From the NCBI RefSeq assembly GCF_003046175.1, contig NZ_PZZM01000001.1, forward strand, positions 3,241,001 through 3,305,000: a stretch of 64,000 bases of DNA, written 5' to 3'. The notes below the pieces were generated by a model. The model saw only the letters and a list, made by a program, of their open reading frames with translations, had not been told where the DNA came from and made no database searches. Positions 1-8,487 of the stretch are shown here, one piece after another; position 1 is the first letter of the stretch, and each line of letters opens with the position of its first letter. Both the position numbers and the translations under genes were made by a program. Origin of the DNA: Bosea sp. 124. Its GTDB lineage: Bacteria > Pseudomonadota > Alphaproteobacteria > Rhizobiales > Beijerinckiaceae.

Positions 1-235
1 GTGGTCGATGCCGACCAGTATGGGCGTATCCTCGGCCATCTGCTCCACCAGCCATTCGGCGATGCCCTTGCGGGTCCAGTATTTGCGCGTGCTTGGCGGC
101 GGCGGCACCTACCGGATGCCCGTCGCCCTCGGCAAGATAGACACGCAGGCCCTTGAGGCTGGCGGTCGGCGTTTCCGCGCCGGAATAATCGATGCCTATG
201 AAGCGCGAGAACGCGGACAAAACTTTATTTCCCAT
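1..235 (-). pseudogene. Conserved hypothetical protein, partial and frameshifted (tentatively DUF429-like)
   Basis: The reading frame begins with MGNKVLSAFSRFIGIDYSG; its ATG shares a base with the TAA stop of the preceding transporter gene (TAATG), implying translational coupling. After about 40 codons the frame is lost near 108-112, and the continuation VPPPPSTRKYWTRKGIAEW is found in another frame. The two pieces resemble one conserved alphaproteobacterial protein whose FIGIDYSG start recalls the RNase H-like DUF429 group; that link is from memory. About two bases appear to be missing, from mutation or sequencing error. The 3' end lies outside the window. Confidence 0.45.
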
Positions 236-1491
236 TACAGGACAAACATGCCCAGCGCCGCCGCCGCCATCACCGCCGTGGCCAGCCAGCCCATGAACTT
301 GAGGCCGCGCGACGCGACGAAGCGGCCGAGATATGTGCGGCTCGACACGACGATCATGGTCGCCACCATCAGCGGTAAGGCGATAACCCCGTTGAGCACG
401 GCACTCCAGAACAGCGCTTTGATCGGGTCGATTGGCAGGAACAGCATGAGCAGGCCGAGCGCCATCGCAAGCGCGATGACGCCGTAAAAGGCTTTGGCGT
501 TCTCCGGTTTTTCTTCGAGCCCGATGCGCCAACCGCGCAATTCGCCGATCGCATAGGCGGCGGAGCCCGCCAGCACCGACAAGGCAAGCAGCCCGGTGCC
601 GATGATGCCGAGGCTGAACAGCAGAAAGGCGAACTCGCCGGCGATCGGCCGCAGCGCTTCGGCCGCCTGCGCGGATGTCGCGATGTCGGTGATCCCCGCC
701 TTGTGCAGCGTCATGGCCGTGGTGAGGATGATGAAGAAGGCGATCAGGTTCGAGAACGCCATGCCGACATAGGTGTCGATACCGATGCGGCGCAATTCAC
801 CGGGCGCCTCGTCGGGATGATCGAGCAGCGAACCGGCGCCCGCCAATCTCTCGTCCTCGACCTCCTCGGCGGCTTGCCAAAAGAAAAGATAGGGACTGAT
901 GGTCGTGCCGAAGACCGCGACCACGATCGTGAATGCCTCCTGCGTCCAGGCGATCTGCGGCCAGACCGTGCCGAGCGCCACCGCGCGCCAGTCGATCTGC
1001 ACGGCGAACAGCACGCCGACATAGGCGAACAGCGCCAGCGTCAGCCATTTCAGCACATGCACATAACGGTGATAGGGCACGAAGACCTGCAATAGCAGAG
1101 AGCCGGCCGCGAATAGGATGGCGAACAGGGTTTCGCCCCAGCCGAGCACCAGGCGCGCCGCCGCGCCCATGGCGACGATGTCGGCGCCGATGTTCACGAC
1201 GTTGGCGATGAACAGCAGGAAGACGATGATATGGACGAGCGAGCGCGGCATGGCGCGCGCCATGTTGGCGGCGAGGCCCTCGCCGGTGACGCGCCCGATC
1301 CGCGCGCAGATGCCCTGGATCGACACCATCAGCGGGTAGGTGAGCGCCACCGTCCACAGCATGTTGACGCCGAACTGCGCGCCCGCCTGCGAATAGGTGG
1401 CGATGCCGCTCGGATCGTCGTCCGCCGCGCCGGTGATGAGGCCGGGGCCAAGCCGCCGAAACCAGGAGAGGCGCGGCTTCAGGTCGCTCAT
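235..1491 (-). CDS. NRAMP-related divalent metal transporter
   Basis: A 418-aa integral membrane protein with about eleven hydrophobic segments and the LeuT-like pattern of NRAMP transporters. The TM1 metal-site motif is ADDDPSGIATYSQ rather than the classical DPGN. The TM6 region reads TISPYLFFWQA and lacks the Met-Pro-His signature that gives classical NRAMPs their transition-metal preference. This places it in the divergent NRAMP-related branch, some members of which move Mg2+ or Mn2+; the substrate here is inferred. It probably imports a divalent cation with the proton or membrane gradient across the inner membrane. It is coupled to the next gene through a TAATG overlap. Confidence 0.9.
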   Translation of the reverse strand: MSDLKPRLSWFRRLGPGLITGAADDDPSGIATYSQAGAQFGVNMLWTVALTYPLMVSIQGICARIGRVTGEGLAANMARAMPRSLVHIIVFLLFIANVVNIGADIVAMGAAARLVLGWGETLFAILFAAGSLLLQVFVPYHRYVHVLKWLTLALFAYVGVLFAVQIDWRAVALGTVWPQIAWTQEAFTIVVAVFGTTISPYLFFWQAAEEVEDERLAGAGSLLDHPDEAPGELRRIGIDTYVGMAFSNLIAFFIILTTAMTLHKAGITDIATSAQAAEALRPIAGEFAFLLFSLGIIGTGLLALSVLAGSAAYAIGELRGWRIGLEEKPENAKAFYGVIALAMALGLLMLFLPIDPIKALFWSAVLNGVIALPLMVATMIVVSSRTYLGRFVASRGLKFMGWLATAVMAAAALGMFVL

Positions 1492-1516
1492 TTCGCGGCG
1501 CCGATCTTCTCACGCA

Positions 1517-1836
1517 TCAGTTCAGCTTCCAGATCGAGCCGTTGAGCAGCGAGGCGAAGGCCACCCAGGCGGCATACGGCACGAACAGCCACGCCGCCAT
1601 GGGTCCCGCCGCCACGCGGTGGCGATGAAGGCGAGAATGGCGGCGAGCATCAGCAGGATGACGACGAATGCAAGTCCGGTCTGGCGAGCGGCGAAGAACA
1701 CTGGAGTCCACAGGAAGTTCAGGGCGAGTTGCGCCCACCACAGCCTCATCGGCCAGACGGAGCGGTCGCGCTGCCAGACACGCCAGCCGGCGACGGCCGG
1801 CGCTAGCGCCTCGGCGAGCAGCATCCCAGCCGGCAC
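1517..1836 (-). pseudogene. tspO: TspO/MBR family protein remnant, 5'-truncated and frameshifted
   Basis: TspO proteins are five-helix membrane proteins of about 155 aa that bind porphyrins and influence tetrapyrrole and stress responses. Here one frame carries the central part (AGWRVWQRDRSV, LWWAQLALNFLWTPVFF). Another carries the C-terminus (AAWLFVPYAAWVAFASLLN, then GSIWKLN). The shift lies near 1605-1612. The first 50-60 residues are absent and replaced by unrelated sequence resembling a restriction enzyme start. It lies just upstream of the NRAMP-related gene on the same strand. Non-functional unless the shift is a sequencing error, and even then truncated. Confidence 0.75.
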
Positions 1837-1900
1837 GCCTGACCGCCGGTAGAATGAACTTCGTGCAGATATCCCGTTCGGTCAGGCTGCGCTTATCCAT
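1837..1900 (-). pseudogene. hsdR: Type I restriction enzyme HsdR N-terminal remnant
   Basis: About 21 codons, from an ATG at 1900, read MDKRSLTERDIC followed by TKFILPAVRRAGWD. This closely resembles the conserved start of EcoEI-type HsdR subunits (DICTKFI...ALxxAGWD). The similarity stops abruptly where the tspO remnant begins, so this is a deletion junction between two unrelated genes. No hsdS or hsdM is seen nearby. Assignment rests on recognising this short motif only. Confidence 0.5.
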
Positions 1901-2370
1901 CGTGGCGGGCCAATCCTTCAGTCAAGATGCCAATTTGAAGGATTGGCATGGAACGAAGCGATTTGCATCACGGCGGACGATTTCAGTCAGGTTGAGTGGC
2001 CCAATGATCTGACCGCGAGTTGCTCGAAAATTAGCATCGCGGTAGCGCGACGATGGCACTTGTTCTCCCCCGTTTCGATGAGGGGATATCGTAAACCGCT
2101 TCCAGAGACATCTCGACGCCGATGGAGGGTTCGATCTGCTGGTGCTTGGACCCAAGGCTACCGGCACAGGGCTGACACTACAGGATTGGCAAATTCGTTT
2201 GGGTCGTGGGGTTTGAGCCCGGTGCCTCGATCGCGGTTTGAGCGCTGATCGGTCAACGTCCGCACGGTTGCTGCGCCGCCAGCTGCTGGAACGTGTGGCC
2301 ATAGCCGGGCGTTCTCCTGGGGAACGCCGTCGCAGAGGCCGGGGGTCACGAGCAACAGGATGATGATCAT
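1901..2370. other. Gene-poor remnant region
   Basis: No intact gene is convincing in these 470 bases. On the minus strand 2158-2400 there is a short frame with a hydrophobic N-terminus that I cannot assign. On the plus strand a helicase-like scrap (2085-2189) is listed separately. The stretch looks like decayed coding sequence rather than a regulatory region. Confidence 0.4.
2085..2189 (+). pseudogene. Possible SNF2-family helicase C-terminal fragment
   Basis: In one frame the sequence reads DIVNRFQRHLDADGGFDLLV then LGPKATGTGLTL. This resembles the helicase motif V region of SNF2 ATPases, where a segment like (V/I)xRFQ...DGxFDVxxLSPKAxGxGLTL precedes the WWNP motif. The frame is interrupted on both sides by stops and nothing else of the helicase is recognisable. 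Short match, low certainty. Confidence 0.3.
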
Positions 2371-2664
2371 TTGGATTATGAAGAGCTGGGCCGCACGCAC
2401 GGCGAGAAATACGCGGATCGCGCGTTGGCCATCTGCAATCTCGATGCTGCAAAGCGACTGAAATGGGAAGAAAGTTACCGGCTCGACGTTCTCGCCCAGA
2501 AGACCAACTTGGTAGATGAGGGTGCTTCCGCAGTGGATGCCCTGCTCTTCATCGCGGCAAGTATGACGAGATTCGTAGAACTGACTGAGGCATCTCGCTG
2601 GCCCGGCACCGCCCCTATCGACGACGCAATCAACCCGCAGGCGCCCCCAATTTCATCTCGATGA
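2371..2664 (+). CDS. Hypothetical protein
   Basis: A 97-aa frame starting at TTG with an acidic, helical composition and no membrane segment. A stretch such as EGASAVDALLFIAASMTRF looks protein-like rather than random. No family recognised. It may be an independent small gene or the tail of a decayed one. The TTG start and the surrounding debris lower confidence. Confidence 0.3.
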   Translation: MDYEELGRTHGEKYADRALAICNLDAAKRLKWEESYRLDVLAQKTNLVDEGASAVDALLFIAASMTRFVELTEASRWPGTAPIDDAINPQAPPISSR

Positions 2665-3090
2665 CAGTGAAATGGTGGCGAGAGCCGGTCGTGACCATGG
2701 ATTAGATGGAGGAGGGAGTGCGCGGAAAATGGAAAATTTTCGAGCTTCCTTCCACGCCTCGCTCATTGGAGGCAGTGGCTAAGGCATTTGCCTGGGATTT
2801 GCTACCCCCATTTTGCACTGTAGCGATCTCGCTCGCCAGCAACTCGGTGCTGCTTTCAGTGCGCTTCTGAGCAAGCCTTTCAGTGCGCTTCTGAGCAAGC
2901 CGCCGCTTCAATTGATTTCGCCGCACAGTGAGGGCAAAATTCTTCAGCTTTCTGACCATAAGACTACGCTACGGTATTGCGATCTTGAACGAATTGATCT
3001 GTCTCAATTCGGAATGTGCTCACCGCATTTTGCACTGCTGTCCAACGCTCCGCTGTCCCGTATGCCACCGTCACGACGACGACGAGCCTC
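2665..3090. other. Intergenic stretch with a short tandem duplication
   Basis: About 425 bases without a convincing gene. It contains an exact two-copy 24-bp tandem repeat (listed separately). A minus-strand frame at 2702-2959 owes its lysine/arginine-rich repeat to that duplication and is not called as a gene. Confidence 0.4.
2853..2900. repeat. 24-bp direct tandem repeat, two exact copies
   Basis: The unit beginning CTTTCAGTGCGCTTCTGAGC occurs at 2853-2876 and again directly after at 2877-2900 without a mismatch. Two units only, so it looks like a recent slippage duplication rather than an iteron array or CRISPR. Confidence 0.9.
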
Positions 3091-3438
3091 ATGCTCAGCG
3101 ACGATGAGGTCGAGGTTGCTTCCCGCCCCCCCAATGACATGCTGATAAGCGTTGCCCTCGAGCAGGCAGGTCAAGGAGCGTCGATCGAGGAGGCTGCCAA
3201 GTTCTTGGCGGCGGCGAACCGGCTGTTTTTCGAGGTCATGGAGGAAATCGTGGTCGGGCTGCGCGAGGCGGCTGCCCAGCCGGCGCCGCTTCCGCCTGCT
3301 GCGCCACTCCGGTCAACCGTCGCGCTAGCCGGACTGCCAAGGCCAGGAGGCTGCATTAGTCGCGCGCAATTTGAGCGAGTTTCTTTGCCGTTCCGTTCGG
3401 ACGATGTGCCAGCGTTTCCCGCGGACCGGAGGGGGTAG
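3091..3438 (+). CDS. Hypothetical small acidic protein
   Basis: Reading from ATG 3091 gives a 115-aa protein beginning MLSDDEVEVASRPPNDM, with helical segments such as GASIEEAAKFLAAANRLFFE and a low-complexity AQPAPLPPAAPLR linker. It ends two bases before the thermonuclease start and could be co-transcribed with it. No family recognised; an upstream start at 3016 is possible but gives an unlikely N-terminus. Confidence 0.35.
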   Translation: MLSDDEVEVASRPPNDMLISVALEQAGQGASIEEAAKFLAAANRLFFEVMEEIVVGLREAAAQPAPLPPAAPLRSTVALAGLPRPGGCISRAQFERVSLPFRSDDVPAFPADRRG

Positions 3439-3440
3439 GC

Positions 3441-4001
3441 TTGGCTCTGACCAGCGCAAAGATCTGGCGACCGAAATGGTATCGCCGCACCGGGTGGCAC
3501 CTCATTGCCTGCGGGCTTGCCGGCGTCGCGCTGGGGACCGCGGCAACCATGCCGGACTGGACGAACCGTCTCGGTATCGCGGATTCGATAAAGACCGCGC
3601 CCGTGACCGTCGTCAGGCCGAACGGGATTGCGCCGGCTGCGGTCTCTCGTCCGACGCCGTGGTTTGGCAGATGCGGCTCCGCCGCCGCATCCGACTGTGT
3701 GGTCGACGGCGACACCTTTCGCTATCGGGGAGACAGGATCCGCATCGCCGATATCGACGCGCCGGAGACAAGGGACGCCAAGTGCGAAAGCGAGGCTCAG
3801 CTTGGGGGACGCGCTACGGTCAGGCTCGCTCATCTCTTGAGCCAAGGCGATTTCGACCTTGTCCGATATGAAAGCCGGGATCGTGATCAGTACGGCCGGC
3901 TTCTGCGGGTGGTGACGCGAAATGGTGCGTCGATCGGCCAGATTCTTGTTTCAGAAGGCTTGGCGCGGCGCTGGGAAGGCCGAAGGCGACCATGGTGCTG
4001 A
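3441..4001 (+). CDS. Thermonuclease (staphylococcal nuclease-like) family protein
   Basis: A 186-aa protein. A membrane-spanning or signal-anchor stretch (HLIACGLAGVALGTAATM) at residues 19-36 is followed by an SNase domain. Motifs are CVVDGDTFRYRG, RIRIADIDAPET and DQYGRLLRVV, which supply the calcium-binding aspartates, the catalytic glutamate and the two arginines of the family. These enzymes are Ca2+-dependent phosphodiesterases cutting DNA and RNA; the anchor suggests action in the periplasm. The TTG start at 3441 is chosen because a strong GGAGGGGG ribosome site precedes it and no in-frame ATG fits. The domain is complete. Confidence 0.85.
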   Translation: MALTSAKIWRPKWYRRTGWHLIACGLAGVALGTAATMPDWTNRLGIADSIKTAPVTVVRPNGIAPAAVSRPTPWFGRCGSAAASDCVVDGDTFRYRGDRIRIADIDAPETRDAKCESEAQLGGRATVRLAHLLSQGDFDLVRYESRDRDQYGRLLRVVTRNGASIGQILVSEGLARRWEGRRRPWC

Positions 4002-4135
4002 GACCGATCCCGTGTCGTGTGCTCCGCCACCTCCGGTGAACCGTCGCTCTCGCAGGGCGGCCAAGGCCGGCCGACGCAGCACTAGCTCGGCGGACGCGTC
4101 CGGGCACTTCGCCCGCTGACATGTCTGATACGGGT

Positions 4136-5709
4136 CGAGGCTGTGTGAAAACCGTGCTGGTTCGGGTAGACTCCTGACGTTGCAGTCGGGAGGTCGGATT
4201 TGAGCCGCTTCGTTGAGGGTTGCGACCGCCGGCAGCCGACGCTGCTTCCCGATTGCCTGGACGACTATGTGGCGGATGAGAACCCGGTGCGGGTGGTCGA
4301 CGTGTTCGTCGATGACCTGGATCTGGAGGTCCTGGGTTTTGAGGGCGTGACGCCGGCAGCGACAGGACGCCCGGCCTACCACCCGGCCACGCTGCTCAAG
4401 CTCTACATCTACGGCTACCTGAACAAGGTGCAGTCCAGCCGCCGGCTGGAACGCGAGGCGGGGCGCAATGTCGAGTTGATGTGGCTGACGGGGAGGCTTG
4501 CGCCCGACCACAAGACCATCGCCGACTTCCGGAAGGAGAATGGGCCCGCGATCCAGGGCGCCTGCGCTCAGTTCGTGGTGCTGTGCCGTCAGATCGGCCT
4601 GTTCGGGAGCACCCTGGTCGCCATCGACGGCAGCAAGTTCAAAGCAGTGAACAGCCGCGACAAGAACTTCACGGCCCACAAGCTCACGAGGCGCCTGCAG
4701 CAGGTGGCTGAACACATCGCGGGCTATCTGCGTGACCTCGACACGGCCGATCGTCAGGAAGACGAGGCCGCCGAGGCGCGCTCGGGACGGCTGCAGGAGA
4801 AGGTCGAGCGGCTGCGCGAGCAGATGAAGATGCTCAAGGCCATGGAGGCGCAAGTCGCTGCCTCACCTGAAGGCCAGATCTCGCTGACCGATCCGGACGC
4901 TCGCTCGATGGCCACCAGCGGACGCGGCAGTGGGATTGTCGGCTACAACGTCCAGTCCGCTGTCGAGGCCAAGCATCACCTGATCGTCGCCCACGACGTG
5001 GTCATGACCGGCAGCGACCGCGAGCAGCTCGCAGCCATGGCCGCCAAGGCAAAGAACGCCATGGGCGCGGAAAAGCTCGATGCGCTGGCCGACCGCGGCT
5101 ACTTCTCCGGCGAGGAGATCCGCTCCTGCGAGGCCCTGGGCGTGACGCCCTATCTGCCCAAGCCGCTGACCTCGGGCGCCAAGGCCGAGGGCCGGTTCGG
5201 CAAGCAGGACTTCGTCTACCTGCCCGAGCAGGATGTCTATCGCTGCCCATCCGGCGCGCTGCTGCCGCGCCATATGACCACGGTCGAGCGGGGAATGACG
5301 CTCCACCGCTACTGGGATCGCGCTAGTTGCCAGGCCTGCGCCCTCAAGGCTCAGTGCACGCCCAGCGTCGAACGGCGGGTCACCCGCTGGGAACACGAGG
5401 CGATCATCGACGCCCTTCAACGGCGGATGGATCTGACGCCTGGCGCCATGCGCCAACGAAGGCGGCTCGTCGAACACCCCTTCGGCACGATCAAGGCCTG
5501 GATGGGGGCGACGCACTTCCTGACGAGGCGCCTGCCCAACGTGAAGACCGAAATCGGCCTCCACATCCTCGCCTATAACCTCAAGCGCGTCATCGCCATC
5601 ATCGGCGCCAAGCCGCTGATGGAAGCGATCCGGGCCTGACACTGCCCCTCATCGCGGGCTCGCCGCCCCAGTTGATCAAAGGCAGGCAGCGCGTTTTTAC
5701 ACAGCCTCG
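4136..5709 (+). mobile_element. IS1182-type insertion sequence, complete
   Basis: About 1.57 kb bounded by imperfect inverted repeats, CGAGGCTGTGTGAAAAC at 4136 and the inverse of CGAGGCTGTGTAAAAAC ending at 5709, enclosing one transposase. No target duplication is seen. Left of it is sequence unrelated to the autotransporter signal region found immediately to the right, so the insertion was accompanied or followed by an adjacent deletion. Confidence 0.85.
4200..5639 (+). CDS. IS1182 family transposase
   Basis: 479-aa DDE transposase, full length for the family. The N-terminal domain has the typical NPVRVVDVFVDDLDL and RPAYHPATLLKLYIYGYLN segments. The catalytic core shows AIDGSKFKAVNS, ADRGYFSGEEI and LVEHPFGTIKAWMG carrying the D, D and E residues. 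A coiled coil lies near residues 190-220. A cysteine-rich stretch (CQACALKAQC) is typical of the family. The TTG start at 4200 is preceded by GGGAGG. The frame is intact, so the element could be active. Confidence 0.92.
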   Translation: MSRFVEGCDRRQPTLLPDCLDDYVADENPVRVVDVFVDDLDLEVLGFEGVTPAATGRPAYHPATLLKLYIYGYLNKVQSSRRLEREAGRNVELMWLTGRLAPDHKTIADFRKENGPAIQGACAQFVVLCRQIGLFGSTLVAIDGSKFKAVNSRDKNFTAHKLTRRLQQVAEHIAGYLRDLDTADRQEDEAAEARSGRLQEKVERLREQMKMLKAMEAQVAASPEGQISLTDPDARSMATSGRGSGIVGYNVQSAVEAKHHLIVAHDVVMTGSDREQLAAMAAKAKNAMGAEKLDALADRGYFSGEEIRSCEALGVTPYLPKPLTSGAKAEGRFGKQDFVYLPEQDVYRCPSGALLPRHMTTVERGMTLHRYWDRASCQACALKAQCTPSVERRVTRWEHEAIIDALQRRMDLTPGAMRQRRRLVEHPFGTIKAWMGATHFLTRRLPNVKTEIGLHILAYNLKRVIAIIGAKPLMEAIRA

Positions 5710-7114
5710 GCCTTATGCTTCCGCTCTGGCAGCGGTTTCGTCCCTGGCCCTGATACTCGCAGCCGGGCCCGCCTTGGCAGATGGTGGTGCGGGCGGAACG
5801 CCGGTGGTAGGAACGCCTGGCGTGTCTCTGGCACCCTGAACTTCTATTCAGGCTCGACCTATGCCGTCGAGGTCTCCCCAACCAACTCTGATAGGGTGGA
5901 GGTCACCGGCACCGCCCTGATCAACAACGAGGCCAGGGTCGCCACGAGCTTCGCAGCGGGCACCTATGTCGCGCGGCAATACACCATCCTCAATGCGACC
6001 GGCGGCATCGGCGGCAGATTCGGCAGCAAGGTCGACAGCAACCTGCCGTCCGGCTTCAAGTCGGCCCTGAGCTATGACGCCAACAATGCCTTTCTCGACC
6101 TGACGCTGGACTATACGCCTCCGACACCCGGGGGCTCCGACTCGCCCGCGGTCCCGCCCGCCGCCTCGCCCATTCCCAACAGCGGCCTGAACCCGAACCA
6201 GAGCGGCGTCGCCAATGCGCTGACGAACTTGTTCAACAGCAATGGCGGCATCCCGATGGCCTTCGGCGCGCTGACGCCGGCCGGGCTCTCGCAGGCTTCG
6301 GGCGAGCCCGCGACCGGCGCCCAGACCGCCAGCAACGACGCCATGACCCAGTTCATGGGCACGCTGGCCGATCCCTCGCCCGAGGGCCGCGGCATCTCGC
6401 TCGGCGCCGCACCGACCGGCTTCGCCTCCTATTCCTCCGCTTCCGGCAAAGACGCCGACCTGCCGACGCGCAAGGTCGCGCTGACCGCCGATCCGGACCT
6501 CTGGCGCTGGAGCGTCTGGGGCAGCGGCTTCGGCGGCGCGCAGTTCACCGGCGCCGATGCAAGCGCCGGTACCGCCGCCAACACCAACCGCGTCTATGGC
6601 GCCGCCGTCGGGGCCGACTACAGGCTGACGCCCTCGACCATCGCCGGCTTCGCCTTCGGGCCATCGCTTCGCGCTCGGCCCGGCAGCGCTGACGCCCTAC
6701 GCCGCCGCGCAGTTCACTGCGATCGCGCTGCCGAACTATGCCAAGACGGCGCTGGCCGGCACCAGCCTCTTCGCGCTGTCCTACGCCTCGCACCGACGTC
6801 ACCACGACGCGCAGCGAGCTCGGCCTGCGCGCCGATGCCAGCTTCAGCCTCGCCGGCCTGCCGCTCGCGCTGCGGGGCGTGGCCTGGGTCCACAACTTCG
6901 ACACCGCCACCAGCGCCGTCGCGAGCTTCCAGTCGCTGCCGGGCGCGACCTTCCTGGTCAGCGGCGCGGCGCTCGATCGCAATGCGCTACGCACCACGGC
7001 CACCGCCGAGCTCGACCTGAAGAATGGCCTCTCGCTCGCCGCAACCTTCGACGGCGAGTTCGCGAGAACAGCCGCAGCCTCGGCGGCAAGGGCGCACTTC
7101 GCTACAGGTGGTGA
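5710..7114 (+). pseudogene. Autotransporter remnant (decayed paralogue of the gene at 40459)
   Basis: Directly after the IS1182 end the sequence encodes a signal peptide (AAVSSLALILAAGPALADGG). Most of the passenger is missing, and the frame shifts near 5838 to NFYSGSTYAVEVSP, close to the passenger end of the intact paralogue. The barrel follows (DLWRWSVWGSGFGGAQF). It is broken near 6660 by a deletion plus shift, near 6800, and near 7070 just before the terminal ALRYRW. Type V secretion barrels end with an aromatic residue, present here in the broken frame. Clearly non-functional: at least four lesions and a lost start. Confidence 0.88.
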
Positions 7115-7306
7115 GCTCTACGACGGCCGGCATCGAAGGATCGCCGCCACCCATTTCAGAATATCGAGGATCTGACGGTTCAGGCCACCGCGGTTTCGGG
7201 TGCTAGCGCAGAGGAATGCATCTCGGCGCGACTTGCAGAGCAGCAGGAGCGTTTGACCGACTTGCTCCGGCAGCAACAGGGCCTCGAGCGCAGACGCCAA
7301 GCCTAA
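7115..7306 (+). other. Possible gene tail, coiled-coil fragment
   Basis: One frame ending at TAA 7306 reads EDLTVQATAVSGASAEECIS followed by a glutamine- and arginine-rich helix (LLRQQQGLERRRQA). It has no start and no recognised family. It may be the tail of a gene lost in the rearrangements around the autotransporter remnant. Confidence 0.25.
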
Positions 7307-7329
7307 GTTGTGGAGGGGCAGGTTCGAGC

Positions 7330-7566
7330 ATGGATATCATCGTTACGCCAACCGCTCTGGGCGCTTGGAATTTGGTCGACTTGCTGGGCCGGCATGTCGC
7401 AGTCGTCGAGCAGGTCGAGCCCGGCCAATATCGCATTTTCCCGGGCGAGCGCGTTGCCGCCTCGATGCGGGCGATGAAGCATGGGCCATTTAAGACACTG
7501 GACGCCGCACTCGAGCAAATCGAAACGTTCACGCGATCAACGTGCAGGCTCGCGCCCACTGATTGA
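7330..7566 (+). CDS. Small conserved-looking hypothetical protein
   Basis: 78 aa from ATG 7330 (MDIIVTPTALGAWNLVDLLG). The pattern of short hydrophobic strands (HVAVVEQVEPGQYRIFP) and a final helix suggests a compact soluble alpha/beta protein of the kind often found singly in Hyphomicrobiales genomes. No function can be assigned. An upstream start at 7216 would add an arginine-rich segment and is less likely. Confidence 0.5.
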   Translation: MDIIVTPTALGAWNLVDLLGRHVAVVEQVEPGQYRIFPGERVAASMRAMKHGPFKTLDAALEQIETFTRSTCRLAPTD

Positions 7567-8180
7567 CGAATGGGCGATGAACCCGCGATCGGGAAACCAG
7601 CGGAGGCGGGGACGCCGGTCCGTACAGCTGGGGGGCAACGGAGCGGTCCGGCGTCCTGCGCCGCGGTAACAAGCGCAGTTCAGGTTAGCCCCGATTGGTT
7701 AAACGAGTGCTAAGGCTGGCTGCTGATTGTCCGGCGGCGTCGGCCCCGCCGGCTCGGCCAGATCCGGGCGCACTCGGCGCGCCGCCCAAGCCAAGGCTGG
7801 GATTGATTGATGGCCTCCTCGCGGCCCTACGCGATCCAGCCGAGGTCGGCGATTTCCCGGGGAACGGCGGAGTCCGCGAATCGCTGCAGGCCTGGCGCCG
7901 CCCGCTCTGCTCGAACCCACGTGGTCGCTCGCATGAGGAGCGGCCTTTGCTGTGCGCTTCTCGCCAGTCGCACCACGAGAAGTTGGGCAGCCGCGGTATG
8001 ATTGACGGACGATAGGTGCGCCCCATCGCGAGAGCCAGTAGCGGTTGAGGCGCATGCCCCGTGCATGTGTCGCGTCGGGCCTCATGAAGCACCCATCTCC
8101 GTGACCATCAGCTAGCAGTTGCGATACGGCTGATTAACCACTTCAAGATATCGCTTCGTCATCCGTTTCGGAGAGGAACA
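7567..8180. other. Long intergenic region without a supported gene
   Basis: About 610 bases. Several overlapping frames exist on both strands, but none has a plausible start, a protein-like composition or a recognised family. The last part contains the GGAGAGG ribosome site of the next gene. I see no tRNA, repeat or strong terminator here. Confidence 0.4.
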
Positions 8181-8483
8181 GTGACCAAACTGAGCCAATG
8201 GCTGCCTGGCTTTTCGATTCTGGCAGTTTCGACGGCTGTGTTGCCACTTCTATCGGAAAATCTGTCCGATCCACGCGTCGGTGCCGGTGTCTTTCCACCT
8301 TGGTGGTCTTCTCACGACGTAATCGCTGCAGCCGCAGCTGCCGGATCGATCGTTCGTCTCGGCAGCTTTCCCTTCATCGTCGTGGTCCGATCAGACGGCA
8401 GCAATATTGCGGCAAACCTGAGAGCTTCAGGCTCGCTATTCAATCTCGACCCCGTCGGCATCGCCGGCTGTTTCACCAGGTGA
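8181..8483 (+). CDS. Hypothetical protein preceding chemotaxis receptor
   Basis: 100 aa from a GTG start preceded by GGAGAGG. It has a hydrophobic N-terminus ([15 protein letters not shown]) and segments [20 protein letters not shown] and [11 protein letters not shown]. Such proteins with a PPWW signature and small soluble domain are common hypothetical genes in methylobacteria and relatives. The stop is four bases before the start of the receptor gene, so the two are probably co-transcribed and may act together in signalling; function unknown. Confidence 0.6.
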   Translation: MTKLSQWLPGFSILAVSTAVLPLLSENLSDPRVGAGVFPPWWSSHDVIAAAAAAGSIVRLGSFPFIVVVRSDGSNIAANLRASGSLFNLDPVGIAGCFTR

Positions 8484-8487
8484 CCAC

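Noticed and set aside
2853..2900. CRISPR or iteron array
   Set aside because: Only two adjacent units with no spacer.
2702..2959. 85-aa minus-strand frame with KRTERLAQKRTE repeat
   Set aside because: The repeat is only the 24-bp tandem duplication translated; no plausible start context.
4863..5642. 259-aa minus-strand frame
   Set aside because: Antisense of the first IS1182 transposase.
7567..8180. Possible genes on either strand
   Set aside because: Frames overlap each other, with no family or ribosome site.
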